Position numbers and translations under genes: made by a program. DNA of 64,000 bases from Maribacter sp. 1_MG-2023 (GTDB lineage: Bacteria > Bacteroidota > Bacteroidia > Flavobacteriales > Flavobacteriaceae), in contig NZ_JAUOPN010000012.1 of assembly GCF_030547005.1 (NCBI RefSeq), positions 1-64,000 on the forward strand, in the 5' to 3' direction. This document shows positions 9,141 through 18,706 of the stretch, one piece after another (the first letter of the stretch is position 1; the number at the start of each line of letters is the position of its first letter). The notes beneath the pieces are model-generated. The model was not told the DNA's origin. It ran no database searches and saw only the letters and a list, made by a program, of their open reading frames with translations.

Positions 9141-10244
9141 TACTCCATTCAAGACGCATTTTCATTAACTCCTCTGCCCTTTCATAAAAAGAGTGTTTCA
9201 TTAACTAAGTATAGAAAAATTTTCGATAATTTTTTTTCAGAAACTGTTGTTTTAAGGTGCGTTTTTAACCTAAGCCCATGTTGTACATAACTCATTATAG
9301 TACAATTATAGTAGTTTTGTGGATAGCGTATTTCTGCACTATTTTACATAGTTACGTTATAAGGTCTGCAGGAGAATTATAACAAAGTAATTATGTGTAA
9401 ACCTTCATTTAAAAATTAAACTTCTATTCACAGAAATAAATCTAAATAATACTTTAATTTTAAATGATGGATTTTTAAATTCTTGAAATTATTACAATTT
9501 TAAATTAATACGGCAAAATCATTATTATCTAGATATAGGTCTAGTTTGGATGAATTTTATGAAGTTTTGGAGTATAGATTTTAAATGAAGTTTGACAAAT
9601 AAGCGGTTTGCTTCGCAGCGTTTATAAAACATTTGTATCTATAATTAGCCGTTATGTAAAATAGCCGCTGCCAAACGCTCGATTGTTTTATAAAATTAAA
9701 TTGCTCTGGCAATTTATTTTACACACAATTATCCATCGCTTGCCAACGCCAAAATAAAAGCTAACCTTTTTGCTCTTATTAAAAATAGCGTATTCGACAA
9801 AATGTACGTAATAAAAAATTTTAGACGATTCTCGTAAGCTTGCCACAAGAGCATAAATTTTGAAAAAAACAAAATTCTATGCACTTGTTATATGTAGAAC
9901 TCCAATTAGTCCTTTTTTAAAGTTTCATTATTTGTATTTTAAAAATTAATACTCAATCAATTCTTTAAAATAATGTCTTGAAACAAAAGAAACAAAAAAA
10001 TCAAGACTACATACGGGCAAACGTTAAGAAAATACACCCAAAGTGTATTTTTAGTGAAGCAGCGAGCTGGCGCGTTGGAGAAACAATTAACGGTTCATTC
10101 GCTATATTTTAGGAAACATTGTAACTAATTAACATTGCTTTGAAATCCCTTATACAATTAAAACTCTTAAGAAACAGTATTACTAAACCCCTAAAATATG
10201 GACGCTCACTTCGCCTATTGTTTTAACCAAAATTTTATGAGGCC
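9141..10244 (+). repeat. Copy A of the dispersed intergenic repeat (left flank of the restriction operon)
   Basis: This is a long non-coding copy. Its best-conserved core (9601-9860) matches 19801-20060 with only about ten differences by eye. The core starts AAGCGGTTTGCTTCGCAGCG and contains TTGCCAACGCCAAAA. The later part holds ATGCACTTGTTATATG, TCTTGAAACAAAAGAAAC and a final TTTTATGAGGCC shared with copy B. It includes inverted segments (TTTATAAAACA and TGTTTTATAAA), so it can fold. Confidence 0.85.
10029..10051. terminator. Hairpin inside repeat copy A
   Basis: AAAATACAC and GTGTATTTT form a perfect 9-bp stem with a 5-nt loop. The A- and T-rich flanks could make it a bidirectional terminator. 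It lies in a segment of copy A that is absent from copy B. Confidence 0.45.
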
Positions 10245-10297
10245 AAGTTTAACATCGAGATTCTATTTTACATAATAATGTACATTATGTATTGACT

Positions 10298-11005
10298 TTA
10301 TGCCAACAGTCTTTCAAGTTTATCTTTTGAATCTCTCCATTTTGGCAGTTTTTTATCCAATAATTTATAGAATTTGTTACTATGATTATGATGCACTAAG
10401 TGACACATTTCGTGTACTATAACATAATCTACGCATTCCTTTGGGGATTTAATTAATTCTAAATTTAGACTAATTGTTCCATTTTTAAAGCAACTTCCCC
10501 ATCGGTTATTAAGCCACTCATATTTTAACGATGTTTCTTTATCTGACAGATCCTTAGCTAATCCCAGTCTATTATCAAAAATATTTTGAAAATGTATTAT
10601 AGCTTTGGATTTGTACCACTTTTTCAGTTCCTTTTCAATCAATTTTTTATTGTGCTTATCTTTAATTTCAATCAAGATATAACCTCCTTTTAGTTTGACT
10701 GAATTATTATTTGACTCAGTAATTTTTAATCTATAATTTTTCCCTAAATACAAATGGCTTTCACCACTCTCGTAAATCTTTTCTTTTGTCCTTGGCTCAA
10801 AGAACATAAAGAAGTCTCTTTGCTTATCTATCCATTGTGCTTTAGACTTTACCTTTTCAGTTACTTTTTCGTAAGGTGTTTCTATTGGCGCTGTTACAAC
10901 GGTAGAACCATCTGGATATACCTTAATACCTAGTGTCTTCCTGTCATTTCGCTTTAAACTAAAATCGATTCTTGAATTACCATATGGAATACTCTTTAAC
11001 TCCAT
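10298..11005 (-). CDS. SprT/YgjP-type zinc metallopeptidase (DUF45) in restriction operon
   Basis: The 235-aa protein belongs to the YgjP/DUF45 metallopeptidase group. It has an HEMCH zinc-binding motif (about residues 199-203) followed by a downstream HNHSNKF segment that supplies the usual third-ligand region, and a conserved WGSC element just before. It is the last gene of the type I restriction operon, 3 bp after hsdR. Family members are frequently encoded beside type I restriction systems, but their role there is not established. No signal peptide is seen, so it should be cytoplasmic. Confidence 0.85.
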   Translation of the reverse strand: MELKSIPYGNSRIDFSLKRNDRKTLGIKVYPDGSTVVTAPIETPYEKVTEKVKSKAQWIDKQRDFFMFFEPRTKEKIYESGESHLYLGKNYRLKITESNNNSVKLKGGYILIEIKDKHNKKLIEKELKKWYKSKAIIHFQNIFDNRLGLAKDLSDKETSLKYEWLNNRWGSCFKNGTISLNLELIKSPKECVDYVIVHEMCHLVHHNHSNKFYKLLDKKLPKWRDSKDKLERLLA

Positions 11006-11008
11006 AAG

Positions 11009-14000
11009 TTACTTGTATTTAAGTATTGCAATTTTCAAGCATTCGCCAATGAGATAATCTATTTTATCCCAGTCTGTGTCAATGTCAAATTTCTGATGTA
11101 AATCATAAATTACATCGCCTAATTCGATATTGATTTTTCCTGTTATATCTTCATTTTTATGCCAGTCTATTATCTTTTTCTCATTAAGATAAATATGCTC
11201 TTTTACCGCTTTATCAATAGCCAAACTTACTTCAATATGAAATGATGTTTTTAATAGCTCGACATCTTCAAAAACAGAGGTGCTAAAGTTGTAAAATGCT
11301 AAAGCCACTGTATTGTCTACCAACTCATCTGGTGCTTCTTTTGAACGTCCATTAAAAAATTTATCTTCGTGTTCTTTAGCTCTTTTCAAGTACTCCGCTT
11401 CGTCTATACGTTTTTGATGATAGGCTGCAATAGTCTCTTTGATTAGGTCTGCAAGTTTTCTATAATAAATAGGGTCTTCTTGCATCTTTATATTGATAGC
11501 TTTAACAGTTCTACTAGCAATATGGTCAGCTTGTGCTGCTTTTCCTATTATTTTTTCAACCTGAGAATCTCGTTCCTCTTTATTAAAAATATCAACTAAC
11601 TCTGTAATCCGCATAACTTCTCCATCAGTAGTAATATGCTTATTAATGAGTTTCTGTATTTGAGGTTCAAACTCTTTGTATGCTATATCATCATTGTAAC
11701 GTCTGGTTACATCTACACGCAATTTCAAAAAGAACTTAGCATCACCTTTATATGTATCTATCTTCTTTTCATCTGTATTAGTAACAAAATCAACCGAAGA
11801 AAGAGCGAGTTTTAGTAATCTTGCAAACTGCGAAACTTTATTGTAGAACTTGTTTCTTACATCTTCTGGCGATAAGTGTTCTTCGTAAGCTGTTGCTTCT
11901 AGATTTCTACCTTTTAATGTTTTAAAAATATCCCACAATTCTGAATGAGCTTGTGATAACTTACCAATTTCATCACTGATATTAGTTAGCGTTCCTTCTA
12001 AGTCTTCTTCTTCAAACCCTTCTAAATTCGAGTAAGTACTTAAAGCTGTGTCTAGGTTTTCAAGATTACCGTAATAATCTACAATGTAACCATAATCTTT
12101 ACCAGGATATACACGGTTAACACGAGCAATTGCTTGCAGTAATGTATGTTCTTTAAGCGAACGGCATAAATATAATACTGTATTGTTAGGTGCATCAAAA
12201 CCAGTTAAAAGTTTTGCTACTACAATTAATATTTCTGGCTTATCACGCTTTTTAAACTGATTTATAATACTCTTTTCGTATTTTTTTAAATCACCATACT
12301 TATCTATCATTGCGTTGAGATACTCATCTTCCCTCCTCTTATCCTCATTCTCATTAAAAAACCCATCTTCAGTTCCTTCTCTTTGGTCAGATTGTGTGAC
12401 AACTACCTCTGAATCTACCAAACCAATTTCATCCAAATATTTTTTATACAATAAGGCACTTTTAATCGTTGGTGCAACTAACTGTGCTTTTGGCTTATAA
12501 TTATCACTATGTGTTTGAAAAAATTCTGTGTAATGCTCACTTATATCCCAAGCTCTAGCATATATTACTTGGTCTGTTTTATTTAGCTCATTTACGGTAT
12601 TGAATTTTTGCTTTAATTTAGCACGTCCTCTTTCTGTAAGGTTGTTGCGATCTGCAAGTTTTTCAAAATAGGTATTTATTGGTGCTTCATTAAGTGTAAT
12701 TTGATTATGCCTTCCTTCGTAGAGCAATGGTACTACAGCACCATCATCTACAGCATCTTTTACGGTGTATGCTTTACCAATATATCCGCCAAATTTACTT
12801 GCTGTACTCTTTTCCTTTTTCATTAAAGGTGTACCTGTAAAAGCAAGAAAACACGCATTAGGAAAAACACGCTGCATACTTACGTTAAATGTACCATATT
12901 GCGTTCTGTGTCCTTCGTCAATTAATACAAAGATATCTGCTGAAGTGAATGGTTTCTTGTTGTTCTTTACCGCTGCTTCAAACTTATTTATAATGGTTGT
13001 AATAATAGCATCATTGCTGTCTTCTAGCAATTCTGTAAGATGCGAACCTGTTTTAGCTTGACGAACTTCTTTTTTACACTTTTTAAAAGTGTCTGAAATT
13101 TGGTCGTCAAGATCAACACGGTCTGTAACTAAAACAATTTTCGGGTTTGAGATGTGCGGATTTGACGCCAACATTTGAGCAAGCATAACCATAGTAAGTG
13201 ATTTACCACTTCCTTGTGTATGCCATATCACTCCACCTTTACGTTTCCCTGTTTTATCAAATTTAGTTACACGACTTATCGTATTGTTAACTGCAAAATA
13301 TTGTTGATATCTAGCTACTTTTTTAATTCCATCATCATACAGCGTATAGTTTAAAATTAAATCTAGCAATCGTTCTGGACGACATACATTGTATAATAAT
13401 TTATCTTGTTCTGTAAATAATCGTTCTTCTGTGTCTATGCCATCAAAACTTCTGCGAACATATTCTGCTCTTTCCTCAAATACCATATTCTTTTGGGCTT
13501 CGTCAAGAGGTTTGTTTTTGAGTTCTTTAAGTCTAGACCAGTAGTTTTTTTCTTCTTCACTAGACGTAAACTGCTCTGTCCATTTTGCCCAAAACTCTTT
13601 ACTTGTTCCCGTAGTTGCATACTTACCACTGTTGGTAGCAATACTAATTAGCAAATTTGAATACATATAAAGAGACCTAATACCGTCTTTACTAAAGTTT
13701 CTAGTATGTTGCTCAATAGCTAAAGTTACAGGCGGCTTTATTCCTCCTAATGATGGACTTTTACACTCAATTATCACAGTAGGAATACCATTGATGAACA
13801 GTACCAAATCTGGTCTGTAAGTATCTGTTCTAGCTGTTCTTAATACAGGGAATTCTTCTGTAACGTGGTACACATTATTTTCAGGATTTGCCCAATCTAT
13901 ATAGTTAATTGTATGACTTTTTTTGTCACCATCGATACTTTGTTCAAATGCTTTACCTAGTGTAATTAAATCATAGAGTGCTTTATTTGCATTGATAAAA

Positions 14001-14263
14001 CCATCTTGTATAGGCAAGTCTTTTGCAGCCAATACAGCAGAATTGATATTAGCATCTGAAAAATCATATTCTTTACCACGACGATTAATGATGTTAATTT
14101 CCGTTAACTGTTTCCGCAATATTTCAGTGAAGACTACCTGTGACTTCCCTCCTCTCAATTGTTCTGCTTGTTTTGGACTTACATAGCTATAGCCCATATT
14201 TATAAGCAATTGCAATGCTGGTATCTGAGACACGTTGTCTTCTATGTATGATGGTGTGCTCAT
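11009..14263 (-). CDS. hsdR: Type I restriction endonuclease, R subunit
   Basis: This is the 1084-aa motor and nuclease subunit. The N-terminal nuclease domain shows the PD-(D/E)xK pattern (YRPDLVLF about residue 154, then IIECKSP about 170). The helicase part has Walker A (TQGSGKS, about 350), a DEGH box (about 450), FTGTPL and a later QAIARVNR motif. With HsdM and HsdS it cleaves DNA lacking the system's methylation. Length and domain order are normal and the frame is intact. It starts 2 bp after the stop of the DUF2971 gene, within a tight operon. Confidence 0.97.
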   Translation of the reverse strand: MSTPSYIEDNVSQIPALQLLINMGYSYVSPKQAEQLRGGKSQVVFTEILRKQLTEINIINRRGKEYDFSDANINSAVLAAKDLPIQDGFINANKALYDLITLGKAFEQSIDGDKKSHTINYIDWANPENNVYHVTEEFPVLRTARTDTYRPDLVLFINGIPTVIIECKSPSLGGIKPPVTLAIEQHTRNFSKDGIRSLYMYSNLLISIATNSGKYATTGTSKEFWAKWTEQFTSSEEEKNYWSRLKELKNKPLDEAQKNMVFEERAEYVRRSFDGIDTEERLFTEQDKLLYNVCRPERLLDLILNYTLYDDGIKKVARYQQYFAVNNTISRVTKFDKTGKRKGGVIWHTQGSGKSLTMVMLAQMLASNPHISNPKIVLVTDRVDLDDQISDTFKKCKKEVRQAKTGSHLTELLEDSNDAIITTIINKFEAAVKNNKKPFTSADIFVLIDEGHRTQYGTFNVSMQRVFPNACFLAFTGTPLMKKEKSTASKFGGYIGKAYTVKDAVDDGAVVPLLYEGRHNQITLNEAPINTYFEKLADRNNLTERGRAKLKQKFNTVNELNKTDQVIYARAWDISEHYTEFFQTHSDNYKPKAQLVAPTIKSALLYKKYLDEIGLVDSEVVVTQSDQREGTEDGFFNENEDKRREDEYLNAMIDKYGDLKKYEKSIINQFKKRDKPEILIVVAKLLTGFDAPNNTVLYLCRSLKEHTLLQAIARVNRVYPGKDYGYIVDYYGNLENLDTALSTYSNLEGFEEEDLEGTLTNISDEIGKLSQAHSELWDIFKTLKGRNLEATAYEEHLSPEDVRNKFYNKVSQFARLLKLALSSVDFVTNTDEKKIDTYKGDAKFFLKLRVDVTRRYNDDIAYKEFEPQIQKLINKHITTDGEVMRITELVDIFNKEERDSQVEKIIGKAAQADHIASRTVKAINIKMQEDPIYYRKLADLIKETIAAYHQKRIDEAEYLKRAKEHEDKFFNGRSKEAPDELVDNTVALAFYNFSTSVFEDVELLKTSFHIEVSLAIDKAVKEHIYLNEKKIIDWHKNEDITGKINIELGDVIYDLHQKFDIDTDWDKIDYLIGECLKIAILKYK

Positions 14264-14265
14264 AT

Positions 14266-15096
14266 TTATAATTCTTTTACTCTATCAATTAATTGATAAA
14301 AAGGTTCTAATTCAGACTTTTTAACTTTAATGTGTTCACCTAAAGCTTCAAACTCCGCTTTTGATTTTAGATATACATCGTCCTTCATCGCTGGATGCGC
14401 AATGATTGTGATGTCTAGTTCTTCAAAATTTTCTAATTCATATAAAAAGTGATTTGGTTTATCACCTTCACTTTTGTCTACGAGTACCATACGATATTCT
14501 CTCTCGTGCTCAAAAGACTCATCTTTTCTAAAAGCCAGATGTAATACTGTATTACCTTGTTCATCTTCAATGACTCTAGGGAAATCTTGATACTTTACCC
14601 TTCCAAGAATTAGGTTTTGCTTTTGCGAAAGCGAATTAATCCCCAAAGATTGTTTCACCTTCTTTTGAAACTTTTTTCTATCGACTTTAATAGCAAATCC
14701 ATTCTCCTTAGCATAGTTGCGCCACATTCCATCAGACTCTCTATCTGAATTGAACCAGCAGCTTACATAATGTGCTTTTTGATTCCAAATCATCTTCTTA
14801 CTGATTGCTTTAAGATGATATGCAGACTTTTCTTTTTGCTCTTTCCAATCTTTAAGCATAGCAGGAGCAATCTCATCTTCTCGGTCAATGAAACAAGTTT
14901 CGTAATGAACTTGAAGTTCTGTAATATTATATGTTGAAATCCCTTCTAGTTTATCATCAAACCTATCCATAGTAGGCATATAAACAGACTTAGTTGTGAG
15001 TAAACTCAACAACTTGTCTTTAGCCATATATCTATAAAGAGATTTTTTTTTAATCCCTTTAGTGTAGTATGTATTCCATTGCTCATTTCTACTCAT
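14266..15096 (-). CDS. DUF2971 family protein inside the restriction operon
   Basis: The 276-aa protein matches the DUF2971 pattern: an early LYRYMAKDKLLSLL segment, then a strand carrying MPTMDRFDDKLEG, a middle YVSCWFNSDRESDGMWRNYA and a C-terminal EREYRMVL. The CW...S...MW..YA signature is typical of the family. Its biochemical role is not established, though members are often near defence genes. It overlaps the preceding 108-aa gene by 8 bp and is followed by hsdR after 2 bp, so it is translationally embedded between the specificity and restriction genes. Confidence 0.85.
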   Translation of the reverse strand: MSRNEQWNTYYTKGIKKKSLYRYMAKDKLLSLLTTKSVYMPTMDRFDDKLEGISTYNITELQVHYETCFIDREDEIAPAMLKDWKEQKEKSAYHLKAISKKMIWNQKAHYVSCWFNSDRESDGMWRNYAKENGFAIKVDRKKFQKKVKQSLGINSLSQKQNLILGRVKYQDFPRVIEDEQGNTVLHLAFRKDESFEHEREYRMVLVDKSEGDKPNHFLYELENFEELDITIIAHPAMKDDVYLKSKAEFEALGEHIKVKKSELEPFYQLIDRVKEL

Positions 15097-15415
15097 CTCT
15101 TTTTGTATTTAATTCTTGAATACGTACAAAAAGCTGTTGTGAATATTCACTAAAAACAGGAAATACTTGCATTTTTAGGTATAGCCCATAAGATATACGA
15201 CCTTGTGCACGAGGCTGCGTAAATACAACTTCCATATCAGTATCTAACTCTCTATCTATTGCTATTTCAAGAATACTCTCATCGTATGCTCGAATCATTC
15301 TAGTATTAACATCAGAAATATCAACTCTATGTATGTGATTGCCTAATCCATTTACAATCAAATTAAATCGCGGTTCAAAAGCTGTGATAAACGCTTGTAC
15401 AATTCTTTCTTCCAT
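15089..15415 (-). CDS. Small hypothetical protein between hsdS and DUF2971
   Basis: I do not recognise this 108-aa protein. It is mixed alpha/beta, with an amphipathic N-terminal helix, DISDVNTRMIRAYDESILEIAI in the middle (split here by eye into two strands around an Arg-Ala-Tyr turn) and a helical C-terminus. It starts 2 bp after hsdS and overlaps the DUF2971 gene by 8 bp, so it is a true operon member. Co-dependence with the DUF2971 protein is plausible because of the overlap, but that is inference. Confidence 0.7.
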   Translation of the reverse strand: MEERIVQAFITAFEPRFNLIVNGLGNHIHRVDISDVNTRMIRAYDESILEIAIDRELDTDMEVVFTQPRAQGRISYGLYLKMQVFPVFSEYSQQLFVRIQELNTKRDE

Positions 15416-15417
15416 AT

Positions 15418-16647
15418 CTAATCTATTTTTACGCGCTTTTGACCAGTTAATAATTGCTGCATCAGTCCTTTCTTTTGTGTTTTCTGAGTCTTTAATCTTT
15501 CTAACATTATTTCAATTTCATTATCAACAGAACTTAATACATTACTTATTGCAACTTGTTCGTTAAATTGTGGGACTTTAACTAACAATTTTGGAAAGTC
15601 TTTTTTACTCATCACTCTGTTTCTACCGGCACCTCCTGGAGAAATTACATTTAAGAGGTACTTAAACCTCTTTTGTAAAACATAATATCTAAAAAAGATA
15701 GGGTCAGACTGATTTTTAACAAATGTGTATGTAGGAAATCTATGAGAAACTAGACCACCTTCATCTTTACTATTTGCAATTGCAATAGCGTGTTCCCAAG
15801 CAAACGTTATATTAACAACTAAATCATTTTCTCTTACTTCATATAAGGTGTCCATTGCAATAGAATCAGGGTCAAAATTATTTTTATGAAATATTCCTTT
15901 TCCGTGACTCCTTAAACCAAGAGCTAAATAATGATTCTTTGGTTTTTCTTTTGGTCTTGGTGTATACCTTATAAATTTCCCCAACGGTTCTTCATTCCAC
16001 TCCTCATCAAACCCGTCAAGCCTCTTTTTACCAGATAATAACTCTTGCATTAACCCTTTTTTACGAAGTTTTAATTTCTCAATGAGGTTTTGGCTGGTTT
16101 CAATAGCTTCATCCCATTGCGAGAGGATTTGGGTAATTCTATCTCTTTCTTTTTTTGGAGGAAAAGGAAATTTGAATTTCTTTAGGTTACCACCATTTAT
16201 TGAGTTGATTGTTGCTCCTAAATTTCTATGAATCTCTCTGTTATAGATATCTGTATCAAAAAGTTGATACAAGTAACTATTGTCTTCGCTTCTAAATATT
16301 GACATAAAAGCCCCAAAAGCTAATCCTTCATGTTCTTTTTTGATAAGTGCGTTTTTACCAATTAATGAACGACTTCCATTTCGCACACAAATCAACAAAT
16401 CATTTTCTTTAACAGGATTATAATTATCCTTATCAACACTTACAAATACATTGTCTTCTAATTCAATTTGTCGATTTTGAACATTTGAAGAACGAAATAC
16501 CAGAACACCATCCTTGTGAATGTCGTTAGGGCTATATGTTAATCCATTTATTGTCTTCCCAATATCTCCTAAGGTTTTTATCTCCCAGTGAGCAGGTATT
16601 AATCCTAACTTAGTGTCCTTATATTTTTCTTTTATAATTTCACTCAT
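15418..16647 (-). CDS. hsdS: Type I restriction-modification specificity subunit
   Basis: The 409-aa protein has the normal two-TRD architecture: a first target-recognition domain (about 20-160), a conserved helical spacer (ERDRITQILSQWDEAIETSQ and LRKKGLMQELLSGKKRL, about 165-210), a second TRD (about 215-360) and a final helix (NVLSSVDNEIEIMLE... LMQQLLTGQKR). It determines the bipartite sequence recognised by the HsdM/HsdR complex. The two helical repeats are similar to each other, as expected. It lies 1 bp after hsdM. Confidence 0.96.
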   Translation of the reverse strand: MSEIIKEKYKDTKLGLIPAHWEIKTLGDIGKTINGLTYSPNDIHKDGVLVFRSSNVQNRQIELEDNVFVSVDKDNYNPVKENDLLICVRNGSRSLIGKNALIKKEHEGLAFGAFMSIFRSEDNSYLYQLFDTDIYNREIHRNLGATINSINGGNLKKFKFPFPPKKERDRITQILSQWDEAIETSQNLIEKLKLRKKGLMQELLSGKKRLDGFDEEWNEEPLGKFIRYTPRPKEKPKNHYLALGLRSHGKGIFHKNNFDPDSIAMDTLYEVRENDLVVNITFAWEHAIAIANSKDEGGLVSHRFPTYTFVKNQSDPIFFRYYVLQKRFKYLLNVISPGGAGRNRVMSKKDFPKLLVKVPQFNEQVAISNVLSSVDNEIEIMLERLKTQKTQKKGLMQQLLTGQKRVKID

Positions 16648-16648
16648 A

Positions 16649-18133
16649 TTAATATCCCATTTCTTTTAGATAAACCTCCATTTGGCTTTCTACCTCGTTT
16701 AATTTCACTTTAAGCTCAACTATCTCTTTTTGAGTCTCCATAATATCAACAGGCTCTTCTTCTATAAACGTATCTACATATCTAGGAATATTAAGGTTGT
16801 AATCGTTTTCTTGTATTTCCTCCAAGGTTGCAATATGGCTGTATTTATCTACAGTTTTCCATTCAGCAAAAGTGTTATAGATTTTTTCTACATCTTCATC
16901 TCTAAGTCTATTTTGGTTTTTCCCATTTTCAAACTCATTACTTGCATCAATAAAAAGTATCTCTGTATTATCTCCTTTATTTTTATCAAAAATTAAAATA
17001 GAAGCAGGAATACCTGTACCATAAAACAGATTAGAAGGTAAGCCTACAACTGCTTTTAAGAGATTCTCATCTATAAGCTGTTTGCGTATTTTACCTTCAC
17101 TACTTCCTCTAAATAAAACGCCGTGTGGTAATATTACACCTGCTTTTCCGTGTTCATTTAAAGTTTCTATCATATGCGTTATAAACGCGTAATCTCCTTT
17201 ACTTTTTGGTGGTATGCCTCTATGAAAACGACTGTATCTATCAGAAGAAGCATCTTCTGCGCCCCATTTATCTAAAGAAAACGGTGGATTTGCTACTACG
17301 ATATCAAATTTCATTAATGCATCATTCTCTACCAGTTTTGGAGAATTCAATGTGTCACCCCATTCAATGTTGGCATTGTCCATTTCGTGCAAGAACATAT
17401 TCATACGTGCCAATGCATAGGTAGAACCATTTACTTCTTGCCCATTAAGTGATACATTAGTGCTACCTACTTCTTTTGCTACTTTAAGTAGTAGAGAACC
17501 AGAACCACAAGTTGGATCGCAAATACGATCTCCAGCTTTTGGCTCAACAAGTTTAGCTAATAATTGAGATACTTTTGATGCTGTATAAAATTCTCCAGCT
17601 TTTTTACCTGCGCCAGCTGCAAAGTTTGAAATTAAATACTCATATGCATCACCAATAACATCGTTACCAACTAGATTAGATGGTCTTAGGTCTAATTGTT
17701 TAAAATCATTGAGAAGATGCTGCAAACGCCTATTTCTATCTGTCGTTTCTCCAAGGTTAGATTCACTATTATAATCTATGTTTCTAAAAACCTTTTCTAG
17801 TTTGCTTCTATTGGCTTCTTCTAATGCTTCCAGACCAATATTAATGATATCACCTAAATTGGTCTCATTACGTTTTTCATATAAATAGTCAAAAGACGAT
17901 TTTTCTGGAAGTGAAAAGCGTTCGTGTTTTAAAGCTCTTTCTATACGTGCTTTATCTCCATTGTATTTTATTGCGTATTCTTCTTTCTTCTCTTTATTTA
18001 CATCGCTTATGTATTTTATAAAGAGCATTGTAAGTATGTAGTCTTTGTATTGTCCTGCATCTACAGTACCTCTAAAGGTATCACAGGCTTTCCATACTTT
18101 ATAGTTAATATCGCTTTGTGTGAGTTTACTCAT
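16649..18133 (-). CDS. hsdM: Type I restriction-modification DNA methyltransferase, M subunit
   Basis: This 494-aa adenine-N6 methyltransferase has a helical N-terminal HsdM domain, the AdoMet motif region (DPTCGSGSLL, about residues 205-215) and the catalytic NPPF motif (VVANPPFSLDKWG, about 281). It methylates host sites with HsdS and also supports restriction with HsdR. It is the first gene of the contiguous hsdM-hsdS-orf108-DUF2971-hsdR-peptidase run. A strong hairpin (18148-18174) lies 14 bp before the start. Confidence 0.97.
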   Translation of the reverse strand: MSKLTQSDINYKVWKACDTFRGTVDAGQYKDYILTMLFIKYISDVNKEKKEEYAIKYNGDKARIERALKHERFSLPEKSSFDYLYEKRNETNLGDIINIGLEALEEANRSKLEKVFRNIDYNSESNLGETTDRNRRLQHLLNDFKQLDLRPSNLVGNDVIGDAYEYLISNFAAGAGKKAGEFYTASKVSQLLAKLVEPKAGDRICDPTCGSGSLLLKVAKEVGSTNVSLNGQEVNGSTYALARMNMFLHEMDNANIEWGDTLNSPKLVENDALMKFDIVVANPPFSLDKWGAEDASSDRYSRFHRGIPPKSKGDYAFITHMIETLNEHGKAGVILPHGVLFRGSSEGKIRKQLIDENLLKAVVGLPSNLFYGTGIPASILIFDKNKGDNTEILFIDASNEFENGKNQNRLRDEDVEKIYNTFAEWKTVDKYSHIATLEEIQENDYNLNIPRYVDTFIEEEPVDIMETQKEIVELKVKLNEVESQMEVYLKEMGY

Positions 18134-18147
18134 TTTTATTTTATTTA

Positions 18148-18174
18148 AGGAGAGGTAGTTTTAGTACCTCTCCT
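18148..18174 (-). promoter_or_regulatory. Hairpin in the hsdM leader
   Basis: AGGAGAGGTA and TACCTCTCCT form a perfect 10-bp stem with a 7-nt loop, between the HNH stop and the hsdM start. On the minus strand it is followed by an A/T-rich run leading into the ATG. It could terminate HNH transcripts, attenuate hsdM or protect an hsdM-first mRNA. Confidence 0.6.
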
Positions 18175-18190
18175 GATTAGTTATTAAAAT

Positions 18191-18496
18191 TTATGCGGCT
18201 TTGAATTTGCAATACCACGTAGGGTAATTGTCAGATTTGTGCCTATTGTTTTGCCAGTTTAATGGCTGAAGGTTTGATAAATTATCGGTTCCTCCTTTTG
18301 ATACTGGTTTGTTATGGTCTACTTCCCAACCATACTCAGAACTTGTATTTCCGTATGCACTTCTTACCATCCAGATGCCACAAGCATCTTTTCTGTATTT
18401 ATTGGCGTCATATCCAGTTACTACTTTTCCTTTTTGCCAAACGGCTTCAATAACCGCTTCGCTAAACGGTTGTCTATTTGTGTTTCTATTATACAC
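18191..18496 (-). CDS. Small HNH endonuclease
   Basis: The 101-aa protein is essentially one HNH (McrA-like) nuclease domain: the core reads WEVDHNKPVSKGGTDNLSNL, then QPLNWQNNRHKSD, giving the His-Asn-His arrangement. There are no accessory Cys pairs. It may be a standalone nicking or homing-type nuclease or an extra restriction activity. It lies upstream of hsdM and downstream of an orphan half specificity gene, all on the same strand. The initial residues are basic, compatible with DNA binding. Confidence 0.85.
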   Translation of the reverse strand: MYNRNTNRQPFSEAVIEAVWQKGKVVTGYDANKYRKDACGIWMVRSAYGNTSSEYGWEVDHNKPVSKGGTDNLSNLQPLNWQNNRHKSDNYPTWYCKFKAA

Positions 18497-18553
18497 TTTT
18501 ATTAATTTAAAAATACACTCAATATCTCGGAGTAGAGCGTGTTAATCCGAGTC

Positions 18554-18701
18554 AAGACTTATCATTATTTTGATATGTCATAAGATTGGTATACATTTGT
18601 TTTTCCAAGAACATTGTTTTTATCAGTTCGGTGACAAGCCACTGAGAATAAACAATACCAATCTAAAGTCTTCAAGGCGACCAGCTTTAAAGGCTTTTTT
18701 T
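18554..18701. ncRNA. Candidate structured RNA or hairpin element between HNH and half-hsdS
   Basis: Nested inverted repeats occur here: AAGACTT (18554-18560) with AAGTCTT (18666-18672), AGATTGGTAT (18583-18592) with ATACCAATCT (18655-18664), and an inner TCAGT/ACTGA (18623-18627, 18641-18645). A T-rich run follows at 18694-18701, so a plus-strand transcript could end there. No family is recognised and expression is unknown. Confidence 0.35.
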
Positions 18702-18706
18702 ATGTC

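Larger units (their letters stand above)
9042..10297. other. Long non-coding interval between the toxin-like pair and the restriction operon
   Basis: This interval of about 1.25 kb has no supported gene. Positions 9042-9140 are AT-rich with only very short frames and no immunity-gene candidate. Positions 9141-10244 are repeat copy A. The final 50 bp hold an imperfect palindrome around 10271-10290 (ACATAAT...ATTATGT) immediately downstream of the peptidase gene, which could serve as its terminator. Confidence 0.6.

Noticed and set aside
9601-10000. Integron attC sites in the dispersed repeats (TATAACAAG/CTTGTTATATG and CATAACGC motifs).
   Set aside because: The paired motifs are 250 to 500 bp apart rather than the 57-141 bp of attC sites, no integron integrase is present, and the cassettes would be about 10 kb.
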